Assembly: GCA_902464595.1 (NCBI GenBank)
Contig: CABQJX010000010.1
Location: 1 to 39,111, forward strand
Source: an uncultured Lachnoclostridium sp.
GTDB lineage: Bacteria; Bacillota; Clostridia; Lachnospirales; Lachnospiraceae
Length of the DNA stretch: 39,111 nucleotides
Reading direction: 5' to 3'
Shown: one piece after another, positions 1 to 7,708 of the stretch
Position numbering within the stretch: the first letter of the stretch is position 1
How the letters are laid out: every line of letters begins with the position of its first letter
Translations under genes and position numbers: made by a program
The notes under the pieces: model-generated
What the model was told of the DNA's origin: nothing
Databases searched by the model: none
What the model saw: the letters and a program-made list of their open reading frames with translations, nothing else

Positions 1-424
1 AATCCCTGTCATACCCCTCCTCCTCCTCGATAGGGCCGATAATGGAGCCCATGGCGGAAGCAGCAGCTGTACCGGAACCGGAGATAGCGCCAAAGAGCAT
101 GTTGGCAACTGCATTGGTATGGGCCAGGGCTCCTGGGATCTGTCCGGTGAACAGCTTTGCAAAATTAATAAGACGGATGGCGATGCCGCCTTTGTTCATC
201 AGATTTCCTGCCAAAATGAAAAATGGGATGGCAAGAAGGCTGAATACAGAGATACCGGAGAAGATTCTCTGAGCGCCGGTGAGCACGGAAGCGCCCATAT
301 TCAGTACCGGCAGGATCGCGCATATGGAGGACACCGCCAGCGCGATAGCGATGGGAACGCCTGCGATCAGCATAACAGCCAGCAGGACGAAAATGATCAG
401 ACCACAAAAAACGGATATACTCAT
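1..424 (-). CDS. dctM: TRAP transporter large permease DctM (partial)
   Basis: This is the N-terminal 141 or so residues of the large membrane subunit of a tripartite ATP-independent periplasmic-type transporter. DctM is the channel-forming subunit that couples ion entry to solute uptake. The translation opens MSISVFCGLIIFVLLAVML, followed by a VPIAIALA segment, a loop with FFILAGNLMNKGG, and a conserved AISGSGTAAASAMGSI stretch typical of the DctM family. The start codon overlaps the stop of the upstream small permease gene by four bases (ATGA), so the two are translationally coupled. The gene runs off the left window edge, so the C-terminus and any further operon members are unseen. The family call is secure; the substrate is unknown. 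Confidence 0.93.
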   Translation of the reverse strand, partial: MSISVFCGLIIFVLLAVMLIAGVPIAIALAVSSICAILPVLNMGASVLTGAQRIFSGISVFSLLAIPFFILAGNLMNKGGIAIRLINFAKLFTGQIPGALAHTNAVANMLFGAISGSGTAAASAMGSIIGPIEEEEGYDRD

Positions 425-927
425 ACCTTTGCCTCCCCTGGTTCATGGAAATCTCTATGCAGCATGTCAATGGCGTTCATAGCGCTGAACAGCATGATCA
501 ACAGCCCGGTAATGGGAACGATGATATAGATCCAGCCCATGGAAATGCGGAGGGAGGCTGTGATCTGGATCATGGTCAGCTTGGTGATGGAGATTCCGCC
601 GTAGACCATGACCACCCCGGCAAAGAGAAAGCTCAGGGCATCGATGAATACTTCCAGAAAGCGGCGGGCTGGGCCGGTGAGCTGATCAGCCATAAATCCC
701 ATTCTCATGTGATCTCTTTTTCCAAATACATAGGCAGAGGCCAACAAGGACATCCAGGTAAAAGAATAAGTCAAAAGTTCTTCGGATATGGTGCTGGGCC
801 GGTTAAAAAAGTAGCGCGTAACGATCTGATAGGTTCCCACCAGGGTCATGAGGATAAATAAAAATGTAATGACGATCCCCAGAGCCCTCATGATGGAGGC
901 TCTCAGCTTATGCATGTTTTCTATCAT
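421..927 (-). CDS. dctQ: TRAP transporter small permease DctQ
   Basis: A 168-residue protein with four predicted membrane segments (about residues 14-34, 48-66, 90-112 and 128-150), the usual size and topology of DctQ. The family hallmark is visible around residues 44-75: SEELLTYSFTWMSLLASAY, then a basic KRDHMRMGF loop. DctQ forms the membrane complex with DctM and helps dock the solute-binding protein. The gene starts on the base next to the dctP stop codon and overlaps dctM by four bases, so the three genes form one tight minus-strand operon. Confidence 0.92.
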   Translation of the reverse strand: MIENMHKLRASIMRALGIVITFLFILMTLVGTYQIVTRYFFNRPSTISEELLTYSFTWMSLLASAYVFGKRDHMRMGFMADQLTGPARRFLEVFIDALSFLFAGVVMVYGGISITKLTMIQITASLRISMGWIYIIVPITGLLIMLFSAMNAIDMLHRDFHEPGEAKV

Positions 928-1950
928 TTACGGTTCTCCTTTCATGGAAGCATTGACTTCCTGGATATGTTCATAAAAATCGCGTATTTTCGGATTATTT
1001 TCCATCATCTGTTCATGGAGAGGGAGCATCTTTTCCTTGAATGCCTCTACATCTGTGTCGATAAAGGTTACTCCCATGTCCTCAGAAGCGATCCTCTTGG
1101 CTTCCTCGATGCTCTTATCCCACTCCAGCATTTCCACCTCAGTGGACAGGGCGGCGGCTTCCTTGAAAATCTCATATTCCTCCGGGGTTAAGCTGTTTAA
1201 AAATTTCAGGTTGGCAACCAGCATATCCGGAACCATCTGATGCTTATTATAGGTATAATATTTGGCCACCTCGCCGTGTTTGTTGTTGGTCAGGGCCAGC
1301 TCGTTATTCTCTGCCCCGTCAATGACTCCCTGCTGGATCGCGGTATATACCTCTCCAAAGCCCATGGGGGCAGCGGCAGCGCCGAAAGCATTGACCATTT
1401 CCACACTGGCAGGGCTCTGCTGTACGCGGATCTTTTTCCCTTTCAGATCCTCCGGCGTGCTGATCGGAGTTTTTGCGTAAAAATTGCGGGTTCCTGCATT
1501 GTACCAGGTCACAACCCGGAAGCCAGCCTCGTCAGTGGATTCATAGATTTTTTCCATGTATTCTGTATCTTCCATGACCGCTTTGTAAACGTCCTCCGAG
1601 TCAAAGAGATAGGGCATGCTGAAGATTTCATATACCCCTGCAAAGGTTTCCAGATTGGCTGTTCCGGCAACGACAAAATCAATGGCTCCTGTCTGGGTCA
1701 GTTCAATGGCTTTCTGGGCTGACCCTAGGATTTCGTTGGGGAAGATCTGGACTTCGTACTGATCGCCCAGCTGTTCTTCTACATACCCTTTAAATGCTAA
1801 AAGCCCCAGATGTTCCGGGTGTGTCTCAGACTGGGCGTGCGATATACGTATGATCCTCTTGCCTGAGGAGACAGCGCTGCATCCGCTGGTGAAGACAATC
1901 ACAGTCCCGGCCAGAAGGGCAGCGGTTACTTGTTTCATAAAGCGTTTCAC
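928..1950 (-). CDS. dctP: TRAP transporter solute-binding lipoprotein DctP
   Basis: A 340-residue extracytoplasmic solute receptor. The N-terminus is a lipoprotein signal peptide ending in a lipobox (VFTSGC), so the protein should be anchored outside the membrane. The mature part follows the DctP fold: IRISHAQSETHPEHLG near the start, QIFPNEILGSAQKAIELTQ, then GKKIRVQQSP around residues 170-180. The Arg in that last region normally binds the carboxylate of the ligand, so an organic acid or sugar acid is likely. A GVIDGAENN motif near residue 213 is also typical. The start is GTG, chosen because AGGGAGGA lies about seven bases upstream. It is the first gene of the operon. The AT-rich palindromes at 2119-2174 are a plausible control site. 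Confidence 0.93.
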   Translation of the reverse strand: MKRFMKQVTAALLAGTVIVFTSGCSAVSSGKRIIRISHAQSETHPEHLGLLAFKGYVEEQLGDQYEVQIFPNEILGSAQKAIELTQTGAIDFVVAGTANLETFAGVYEIFSMPYLFDSEDVYKAVMEDTEYMEKIYESTDEAGFRVVTWYNAGTRNFYAKTPISTPEDLKGKKIRVQQSPASVEMVNAFGAAAAPMGFGEVYTAIQQGVIDGAENNELALTNNKHGEVAKYYTYNKHQMVPDMLVANLKFLNSLTPEEYEIFKEAAALSTEVEMLEWDKSIEEAKRIASEDMGVTFIDTDVEAFKEKMLPLHEQMMENNPKIRDFYEHIQEVNASMKGEP

Positions 1951-2118
1951 ATTTGGTTCCTCCCTTTTTTGTATTCCTGTACATTCCTTGTGACATGAAG
2001 TATCTGCCCTTACAGTCTGCCATACTGCTGCCTATATAGAGCAGGCTTGTCTGAAGGAACAGATCATTTGCAGGTATTATTATAGCGAAAGAATTGTGCC
2101 TAATCACTGGATAATTTT

Positions 2119-2174
2119 AATATTTTACAGTAAAATATTGTTATAATAAGCAAATTGAATCAACAATATTTTAA
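2119..2174. promoter_or_regulatory. AT-rich palindromic operator candidate upstream of the TRAP operon
   Basis: A perfect palindrome lies at 2119-2139: AATATTTTAC, one central base, then its exact complement. Its right half continues as TAAAATATTGTT (2131-2142), which is repeated in inverted orientation as AACAATATTTTA at 2162-2173. The same half-site therefore occurs three times in 56 bases. A minus-strand TATAAT lies at 2079-2084, between these repeats and dctP. Arrays of half-sites like this usually bind a dimeric repressor or activator; the cognate regulator is not evident in the window. The site lies about 60 bases upstream of the thiC promoter, so it could in principle affect that as well. 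Confidence 0.5.
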
Positions 2175-2235
2175 CGGGATCTTAGCAAGATCATAACATC
2201 TGACAGAAATTTGGGGCAGCTCAAGTATTTTTCTA

Positions 2236-2264
2236 TTGACAAGAATTGGATTTTCCGCTACACT
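2236..2264 (+). promoter_or_regulatory. sigma-A type promoter for thiC
   Basis: A consensus -35 (TTGACA, 2236-2241), a 17-base spacer and a -10 of TACACT (2259-2264). The predicted transcription start near 2271 places the TPP riboswitch at the very beginning of the transcript, as expected. Confidence 0.8.
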
Positions 2265-2279
2265 GACAGCGTATCATAC

Positions 2280-2366
2280 AAGAGGGAGCTTGTGAGCAGG
2301 CTGAGAGGAAGTAATCAAACTTCGACCTATAAACCTGATTTGGATAATGCCAACGTAGGGAAATAA
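2280..2366 (+). promoter_or_regulatory. TPP riboswitch (thi box)
   Basis: The aptamer is recognised by its conserved core: CAGGCTGAGAGG (about 2297-2308), then CCTGATTTGGATAATGCC and CGTAGGGAA up to about 2362. A GGAAGT/ACTTC stem forms the variable P3 arm between them, and GGGAGC (2284-2289) gives the first strand of the closing and P2 region. It binds thiamine pyrophosphate and represses the downstream gene. The gene downstream is thiC, its classical target. Confidence 0.95.
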
Positions 2367-2394
2367 GGACGATCATGAACGATCTGTATGCGAT

Positions 2395-2427
2395 AGAACT
2401 CATTCCTCATTGGTATGGGTTCTTTTT
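2395..2427 (+). terminator. Riboswitch-controlled attenuator terminator
   Basis: An imperfect hairpin between the riboswitch and thiC: AGAACTCATTCC (2395-2406), a TCAT loop, and TGGTATGGGTTCT (2411-2423), followed by a T run. It sits about 30 bases after the aptamer and 40 bases before the thiC start. Control is therefore most likely by premature transcription termination when TPP is bound, rather than by masking of the ribosome binding site. Confidence 0.8.
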
Positions 2428-2469
2428 TGTTTTATATCGCACTGCGCACTCCCCGGATAGGAGGAATTT

Positions 2470-3777
2470 ATGGATTACACGACACAGATGGATGCAGCCA
2501 GAAAAGGGATCTTCACAAAGGAACTGGCGGCTGTGGCAGAAAAAGAAGGGATCACACAGGAAGAATTGCGGGAGCTGGTAGCAGAGGGAAAGGCGGTTAT
2601 ACCAGCGAATAAAGTTCATACATGTTTGGAGCCAAACGGAGTAGGCTCTATGCTGCGGACAAAGATCAATGTAAACCTGGGGACATCAAGGGACTGCAAG
2701 GATCTGGACATGGAGCTTGAGAAGGTAAAATGGGCAGTCGATATGGGAGCGGAATCGATTATGGATCTCAGTTCCTGGGGCGATACCCGTACCTTCCGCC
2801 GCAAGCTGACTTCCAACTGCCCGGCTATGATCGGAACGGTTCCTATCTACGATGCGGTGGTTTACTACCACAAACCGCTGAAGGAGATTACTTCCAGAGA
2901 ATGGCTGGATATTGTGGAGATGCACGCAAAGGACGGAGTGGATTTTATGACCATCCATGTGGGGATTAACCGTCAGACCGCTGACCGGTTTAAGAGAGCC
3001 CGCCGTTTGACGAATATTGTATCCAGAGGAGGATCCATTATCTTTGCCTGGATGGAGATGACGGGACAGGAGAATCCATTTTATGAGCATTTTGACGAGA
3101 TCTTAGATATTTGTCAGGAATATGACGTGACTCTGAGTTTGGGAGATGCATGCCGTCCCGGCTGCCTGGCGGATGCATCAGACATTTCCCAGATTGAGGA
3201 GCTGGTGACCTTAGGAGAACTGACCCGCCGCGCATGGGAGAAGAATGTGCAGGTAATCATTGAAGGGCCGGGACATATGCCTTTGGATCAGATCGAGGCA
3301 AATATGAAGATCCAGCAGACCATCTGTCAGGGAGCTCCTTTTTATGTTTTGGGGCCTCTTGTGACCGATATTGCTCCCGGATATGACCATATTACAGCAG
3401 CCATTGGCGGCGCTCTTGCTGCAGCAAAGGGAGCCTCCTTCCTATGTTATGTGACGCCGGCAGAACATTTGAGGCTTCCCGATCTAAATGATGTAAAAGA
3501 GGGGATCATTGCCTCTAAGATCGCTGCCCATGCCGCAGACATTGCGAAAGGGATAAAGGGGGCGGCCCAGTGGGATCGTGAGATGAGCACAGCACGGAAG
3601 AAGTTGGATTGGGAGCAGATGTTTGAACTGTCCATTGATCCGGAAAAAGCCAGAAAGTACAGGGAATCTGCGAAACCGGAGAAGGAAGACACTTGTTCGA
3701 TGTGCGGCAATTTCTGTGCAGTCAAGAATATGAACCGGATCTTAGATGGGGAGATCGTAAGTATTTTTGATGAATAA
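2470..3777 (+). CDS. thiC: Phosphomethylpyrimidine synthase ThiC
   Basis: A 435-residue radical-SAM enzyme that converts aminoimidazole ribotide into hydroxymethylpyrimidine phosphate in thiamine synthesis. Family sequence is clear throughout, for example NVNLGTSRDCKDLDMELEKV (about residues 72-91), IEGPGHMPLDQIEANM, and FYVLGPLVTDIAPGYDHI. It is the short form without the N-terminal extension seen in longer (about 600-residue) ThiC proteins. The C-terminal iron-sulfur motif reads C409-x2-C412-x3-C416 (CSMCGNFC), one residue shorter in the second gap than the CX2CX4C of E. coli ThiC. The start has a strong AGGAGG five bases upstream. The gene stands alone: no other thiamine genes flank it, and it is controlled by the TPP riboswitch. 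Confidence 0.97.
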   Translation: MDYTTQMDAARKGIFTKELAAVAEKEGITQEELRELVAEGKAVIPANKVHTCLEPNGVGSMLRTKINVNLGTSRDCKDLDMELEKVKWAVDMGAESIMDLSSWGDTRTFRRKLTSNCPAMIGTVPIYDAVVYYHKPLKEITSREWLDIVEMHAKDGVDFMTIHVGINRQTADRFKRARRLTNIVSRGGSIIFAWMEMTGQENPFYEHFDEILDICQEYDVTLSLGDACRPGCLADASDISQIEELVTLGELTRRAWEKNVQVIIEGPGHMPLDQIEANMKIQQTICQGAPFYVLGPLVTDIAPGYDHITAAIGGALAAAKGASFLCYVTPAEHLRLPDLNDVKEGIIASKIAAHAADIAKGIKGAAQWDREMSTARKKLDWEQMFELSIDPEKARKYRESAKPEKEDTCSMCGNFCAVKNMNRILDGEIVSIFDE

Positions 3778-3787
3778 TGGGTCATAT

Positions 3788-3836
3788 GATGAGGCCTTTT
3801 GCAAGAAAAATGAGGCTTGCGGAAGGCCATCTTTTA
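3788..3836 (+). terminator. Rho-independent terminator after thiC
   Basis: A long hairpin with arms GATGAGGCCTTTTGCAAG and CTTGCGGAAGGCCATC (two unpaired bases, two G:U pairs), followed by TTTTA. It starts 10 bases after the thiC stop codon and closes a one-gene transcription unit. Confidence 0.85.
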
Positions 3837-3892
3837 TAGTAAAATAAAAACAAAAATAAAAAATAGTTTTTATTTTCTGGAGGGAGAAGGGT

Positions 3893-4519
3893 ATGCCAAA
3901 GATTGCTTATTCAAAGGAGGAGCGGGAGCGGATCTGGGCAGAGCTTCTGCAAACGGGTTTGGATTTAATGGCAAAGCAGGGCGTACAGCATACAACAGTA
4001 GAGCAGATTTACCGTAAGGTAGGGATTTCACGCACATTTTTTTATTCTTTCTTCCCGGCAAAGGAGGATTTGATTGTGGAAGCTCTTTATCTTCAGCAGC
4101 CCAGGGTGATCCAATATGCACGGACGCTGATGGACGACCCTGGCCTGAGCTGGAGGGAAGGAGTCAGGAAGTTTCTCTATTCCTGCTGCTATGGGGAGAA
4201 AAATGGCATTGCTGTCTTGAGTATTGAGGAACAGCAGCTTATTTTTCGTCATTTATCAGAGGAAAACTACAAGATCTTCAGGAAAAGACAGCGCAGCCTT
4301 TTTGGAAAGCTCCTGGAATGTTTTGGGATCCAGGCAGATGACAGGGGGATCGGCCTTATGACCAACTTAAGCCTGCTGGCTATGATGATTCCCAGGGCCA
4401 TACCGGATACCCTGCCGCTGTTTGTACCGGAGGCCGCAGAGGAAACCGTAGAGTTTCAGATTAATGTCATTATTGATGCGCTGGAGCGCTTAAAATACAA
4501 AGATGAGGAGGAACAATAA
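3893..4519 (+). CDS. TetR/AcrR family transcriptional regulator
   Basis: A 208-residue regulator. Residues about 10-60 form the TetR DNA-binding domain: a helix (ERERIWAELLQTGLDLMAKQG), then the helix-turn-helix TTVEQIYRKVGISRTFFYSFF followed by the usual PAKEDLI turn. The C-terminal 140 residues are the variable ligand and dimerisation part, whose ligand cannot be predicted. The start has GGAGGG eight bases upstream. The stop codon overlaps the start of the following gene (TAATG), so both are made from one transcript and probably function together. TetR proteins often repress their own operon; no clear operator was seen in the AT-rich leader. Confidence 0.9.
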   Translation: MPKIAYSKEERERIWAELLQTGLDLMAKQGVQHTTVEQIYRKVGISRTFFYSFFPAKEDLIVEALYLQQPRVIQYARTLMDDPGLSWREGVRKFLYSCCYGEKNGIAVLSIEEQQLIFRHLSEENYKIFRKRQRSLFGKLLECFGIQADDRGIGLMTNLSLLAMMIPRAIPDTLPLFVPEAAEETVEFQINVIIDALERLKYKDEEEQ

Positions 4520-5007
4520 TGGGATTTTTCAGCAAGTTATTTAAAGGGCCTGAAATTGATATGGAAAAGAGCAGGGAGAACGCGGGGAAAATGCGCCGTC
4601 TTTTTGACCAGGCAGTGGAAAATGGGGAGGATTACCAGCTGATCTTTGGTTATACAGAGGATGTGAGCCGCTTTAATTATGGTTTTGTCCATGGAAGTAA
4701 GACAAAGATCGGCAATCTGATCGTCGGGTGGAATGAGGGGCGGTGTGAGATCGTGGTGCTTCCTACGGTTCCAGATCTTTCTGGATGCGGGAGCCCGGTT
4801 GTTTACCGGCGTTCCGAAATATTAAAGGCGTATAGGAATAAGTATCCCACAGATGCCTTTGTCATTTATCCGGATAAGAAGGGGTATATTGGAATCAATG
4901 CATACGACTGGCTTTCAGATGAATCGCTGTATGTATATGTAGAGCAGGAGAAGGAGCTGGCCGCCTTTACAGATTTCTTTATGAACCATTTTGCAACAAA
5001 AAAATAA
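4519..5007 (+). CDS. Hypothetical protein, 162 aa, coupled to TetR regulator
   Basis: Not recognised as a named family. The start codon overlaps the TetR stop codon (TAATG) and is preceded by GAGGAGGA, so translation is coupled. The protein is soluble, with no signal peptide or membrane segment. It has an amphipathic start (MGFFSKLFKGPEID), a helical stretch to about residue 35, then alternating short strands (YQLIFGYTED, IGNLIVGWNEG, EIVVLPTVP) that suggest a compact alpha/beta fold, ending in a helix (ELAAFTDFFMNHF). Codon usage matches its neighbours. It may be the target or partner of the TetR regulator, but no activity can be assigned. Confidence 0.8.
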   Translation: MGFFSKLFKGPEIDMEKSRENAGKMRRLFDQAVENGEDYQLIFGYTEDVSRFNYGFVHGSKTKIGNLIVGWNEGRCEIVVLPTVPDLSGCGSPVVYRRSEILKAYRNKYPTDAFVIYPDKKGYIGINAYDWLSDESLYVYVEQEKELAAFTDFFMNHFATKK

Positions 5008-5047
5008 AATGATGTTGGGGAAAAGGTTTTTTGCCCCCTTTGCTGCC

Positions 5048-5079
5048 GGATTGCGGTGCACTATGTGTTCTCGCAATCC
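5048..5079. other. Perfect inverted repeat downstream of the TetR operon
   Basis: An eight-base perfect stem (GGATTGCG and CGCAATCC) with a 16-base loop that itself contains the small palindrome GTGCAC. It is not followed by a T run, so it is not a classical terminator. It may stabilise the 3' end of the transcript before the terminator at 5096. Confidence 0.4.
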
Positions 5080-5095
5080 TCAAAACACCAAAAAG

Positions 5096-5130
5096 CAGGC
5101 GTTGAGAGTAAAATCCGACGTCTGTTTTTA
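5096..5130 (+). terminator. Rho-independent terminator of the TetR operon
   Basis: A hairpin with arms CAGGCGT (5096-5102) and ACGTCTG (5118-5124), including one G:U pair, followed by a T-rich tract. It ends the tetR/hypothetical transcript about 90 bases after the last stop codon. Confidence 0.65.
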
Positions 5131-5250
5131 TTTTGGAAAAAATCATGTAAAAATAAGTTATTTATAAAAAATATCTGGCAACGACATACCGGGAATGACC
5201 GAAAAATGAGGAAATTCAGGCTATTTATTGATTGTCCCCTGTATATAATA

Positions 5251-5283
5251 AAGCCCTCCGGGAAGCAGACTCCCGAAGGGCTT
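5251..5283 (-). terminator. Terminator of hppA
   Basis: A strong stem with arms AAGCCCT-CGGGA and TCCCG-AGGGCTT around a short loop, 39 bases beyond the hppA stop codon. On the minus strand it is followed by TTATTATA. On the plus strand it is followed by ATTATTTT, so it may also stop read-through from the other side. Confidence 0.75.
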
Positions 5284-5321
5284 ATTATTTTATCTGAGGC
5301 AATAAAGCCTGTGTTATGTAA

Positions 5322-7304
5322 TTAGATCAGACCTCCGAACTGAAGGAACAGAGGAGCGAATACAAGGGATACAATGGTCATCAGTTTGATGAGGATATTG
5401 ATAGATGGACCGGAAGTATCCTTAAATGGATCGCCGACTGTGTCGCCTACAACGGCTGCCTTATGGGCATCGCTTCCCTTGCCGCCGAAGTTGCCTTCCT
5501 CGATGTACTTCTTGGCATTATCCCAAGCGCCGCCGGAGTTAGACATAAAGATTGCCATAAGAACGCCGGTAACCAGGGAGCCGGTGAGAAGTCCGCCTAA
5601 AGCGCCAGGGCCTAAGATCAGGCCTGTAGCCAGAGGAGCGAGTACAGCCATAAGTCCCGGAAGGAACATTTCCTTTAACGCTGCTCCTGTAGAAATAGAT
5701 ACGCAGGAAGCGTAGTCGGGACGGTCTTTTCCCTCAAGGATGCCGGGCTTCTCGCGGAACTGGCGGCGTACTTCTTCGATCATCTGGTGAGCTGCCTTGG
5801 ATACAGATTCCATTGTCATAGCGGAGAACAGGAAAGTGAGCATACCGCCGATGAACAGGCCGATGATCACATGTGCATCCAGAATGTCAATGGTTTTTAA
5901 CTGGACAGCCTCAGCATAGGAAACGAACAGAGCCAGTGCAGTAAGTGCAGCAGAGCCGATTGCAAAGCCTTTGCCGATAGCAGCAGTGGTATTTCCTACA
6001 GAATCCAGCTTATCTGTGATCTCACGGACTGATTTGTCAAGACCGGACATCTCAGCGATTCCGCCGGCATTATCTGCGATAGGGCCATATGCGTCGATAG
6101 CCACAGTGATACCAGTGGTGGACAGCATACCAACAGCTGCCAGAGCGATACCGTAAAGTCCCATCAGATGGTTGGCAATGAGAATGCCCACTGCTACTAA
6201 GAGGATCGGTACAGCAGTGGACTGCATGCCTACAGCCAGACCGCTGATGATGGTGGTAGCGGAACCGGTTTCAGACTGCTCGGCAACCTTCTTAACAAAA
6301 CGGTAATCGCCGGAGGTATATACCTCAGTGATGAAGCCGATAAGGACACCGACAAACAGGCCGGTGATAATGGTGAAAGCAGCTAGGAAATTGCCAAAGA
6401 ACATACGGCTGAGTACCAGGGAGCATACAACTACCAGGGCGGTAGCGCTGTATTCGCCTGTCTTTAATGCCTTGTGAGGATCTGCGTTTCCAATGCTCTT
6501 TACAAGAAGTGCGCCTACGATAGAGGACACGATGCCGCAGGCAGATAAGAGCAGTGGGAACAGGATCCCGGCCTCCTGATAAGCTACAACGCCCAGGGTA
6601 AGAGCGGAGATCAGAGATCCCACATAAGACTCAAAAAGGTCAGCGCCCATACCGGCAACATCGCCTACATTGTCGCCTACGTTGTCAGCAATAACAGCAG
6701 GGTTACGAGGGTCATCCTCTGGGATTCCAGCCTCTACCTTTCCTACCAGGTCAGCGCCTACATCAGCGGCCTTTGTATAGATACCGCCGCCTACACGGGC
6801 AAACAGGGCGATAGAGGAAGCTCCTAAACTGAAGCCGGACAGAACGCCTACATCTCTTGTGATGATGTAAAGGATGCCGACACCCAAAAGTCCCAGGCCT
6901 ACAACCGCCATTCCCATAACGCTTCCGCCGGAAAAGGCGATAGCAAGGGCACGGTGCATGCCGGAGGTGCGGGCAGCGTTAGCAGTACGGCAGTTAGCAT
7001 GAACCGCAGAGGTCATACCCATGTATCCAGCTAAAGTGGAAAAGCCGCTTCCTACCAGAAAACAGAAAGCAGTGATCCAGCTTTTTGTTCCCAGGCCGAT
7101 CACTACAAACAATACAGCTACAAAAACGACAAGGATGCGATATTCCGATGCCAGGAATGCTTTTGCCCCTTCCGCAATCGCTCCTGCGATCTCCTTCATC
7201 CTGTCAGTGCCGGCGTCTTCTTTTGCGATCTGCTGCTTCAAAATGACAGCAAAAAGCAGTCCCAAAAGCCCAGCCAGCGGGACGAGAAATAACATTTGTT
7301 CCAT
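5322..7304 (-). CDS. hppA: Membrane-bound ion-pumping pyrophosphatase HppA
   Basis: A 660-residue integral membrane pyrophosphatase that uses PPi hydrolysis to export H+ or Na+. The hydrophobic pattern fits the 16 membrane helices of the family. The substrate-binding loops are intact: GGGIYTKAADVGADLVGKVE, then EDDPRNPAVIADNVGDNVGD, and near the C-terminus SGGAWDNAKKYIE with GDTVGDPFKDTSGPS. The segment GNTTAAIGKG carries Ala where K+-independent enzymes have Lys (GNTTKA), so this is predicted to be the K+-dependent type. The pumped ion, Na+ or H+, cannot be settled by eye. GGAGGG precedes the ATG by about six bases, and a good promoter lies at 7350-7378. It is a single-gene unit with its own terminator. 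Confidence 0.97.
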   Translation of the reverse strand: MEQMLFLVPLAGLLGLLFAVILKQQIAKEDAGTDRMKEIAGAIAEGAKAFLASEYRILVVFVAVLFVVIGLGTKSWITAFCFLVGSGFSTLAGYMGMTSAVHANCRTANAARTSGMHRALAIAFSGGSVMGMAVVGLGLLGVGILYIITRDVGVLSGFSLGASSIALFARVGGGIYTKAADVGADLVGKVEAGIPEDDPRNPAVIADNVGDNVGDVAGMGADLFESYVGSLISALTLGVVAYQEAGILFPLLLSACGIVSSIVGALLVKSIGNADPHKALKTGEYSATALVVVCSLVLSRMFFGNFLAAFTIITGLFVGVLIGFITEVYTSGDYRFVKKVAEQSETGSATTIISGLAVGMQSTAVPILLVAVGILIANHLMGLYGIALAAVGMLSTTGITVAIDAYGPIADNAGGIAEMSGLDKSVREITDKLDSVGNTTAAIGKGFAIGSAALTALALFVSYAEAVQLKTIDILDAHVIIGLFIGGMLTFLFSAMTMESVSKAAHQMIEEVRRQFREKPGILEGKDRPDYASCVSISTGAALKEMFLPGLMAVLAPLATGLILGPGALGGLLTGSLVTGVLMAIFMSNSGGAWDNAKKYIEEGNFGGKGSDAHKAAVVGDTVGDPFKDTSGPSINILIKLMTIVSLVFAPLFLQFGGLI

Positions 7305-7349
7305 AAAACCCTCCTACGTGTTTGGTAATAAAAATATCCTCTTCCTGTG

Positions 7350-7378
7350 ATTGTAACAGAATCAATTGCATTTTTCAA
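7350..7378 (-). promoter_or_regulatory. sigma-A type promoter for hppA
   Basis: Read on the minus strand, TTGAAA (7378-7373), a 17-base spacer and TACAAT (7355-7350). It lies 46 bases upstream of the hppA start codon and faces it. The 404-base gap 7305-7708 holds this promoter, an AT-rich stretch to about 7450 and the tandem repeats before iadA. No gene was seen in it. Confidence 0.75.
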
Positions 7379-7549
7379 CAAAAATATTTTTGAGTAACTT
7401 AAAAATATTGTTTAAATATGAAAAACAGGCAAAAAAGGGGCGAAAAAAGGAGGAAAATTGTTAAAAAGGTGGCAAGCTTTAGATGAGAATGGTAGAATAT
7501 CATAGAAACATTCAGATCAGCAGAAGGGACAGGAAGAACAAAAGGAATC

Positions 7550-7646
7550 ATTAGGAATAACGGCAAGGATTAGGAATAACGGCAAGAGCGGGAATAAAAG
7601 GAATCGTCAGAATGGCGGTACAAAGGAATCGTCAGTGTGGCGGTAA
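7550..7646 (+). repeat. Two adjacent short tandem repeats upstream of iadA
   Basis: A 19-base unit beginning ATTAGGAATAACGGC occurs at 7550-7568 and 7569-7587, identical but for the last base. After a nine-base gap, a 25-base unit beginning AAAGGAATCGTCAG occurs at 7597-7621 and 7622-7646 with three differences. The run continues as a purine-rich AAGAATAAG-like tract up to the iadA ribosome binding site. No open reading frame here looks like a protein. Confidence 0.8.
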
Positions 7647-7708
7647 GAGTAAGAAGAATAAGAAAATAATAAGAATAAGAGTGATAAGAGTAAAAGGAGC
7701 ATCGGTTT

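Noticed and set aside
165..470. Minus-strand frame of 101 residues at the left edge
   Set aside because: It is another frame of the dctM/dctQ region, whose correct frames give clear TRAP permease sequence.
1826..2107. 93-residue minus-strand frame across the dctP start
   Set aside because: It overlaps the signal peptide and leader of dctP in another frame and has no ribosome binding site or family resemblance.
2119..2139. CodY box in the AT-rich palindrome
   Set aside because: The centre has extra bases compared with the CodY consensus, so it is left as an unassigned operator.
2375..2581. Short plus-strand frame after the TPP riboswitch
   Set aside because: It runs through the attenuator hairpin and into thiC in the wrong frame. 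The thiC start at 2470 has a clear AGGAGG.
7550..7646. Possible CRISPR-like array
   Set aside because: Units are directly adjacent, of two different lengths and only two copies each, with no spacers and no cas genes.
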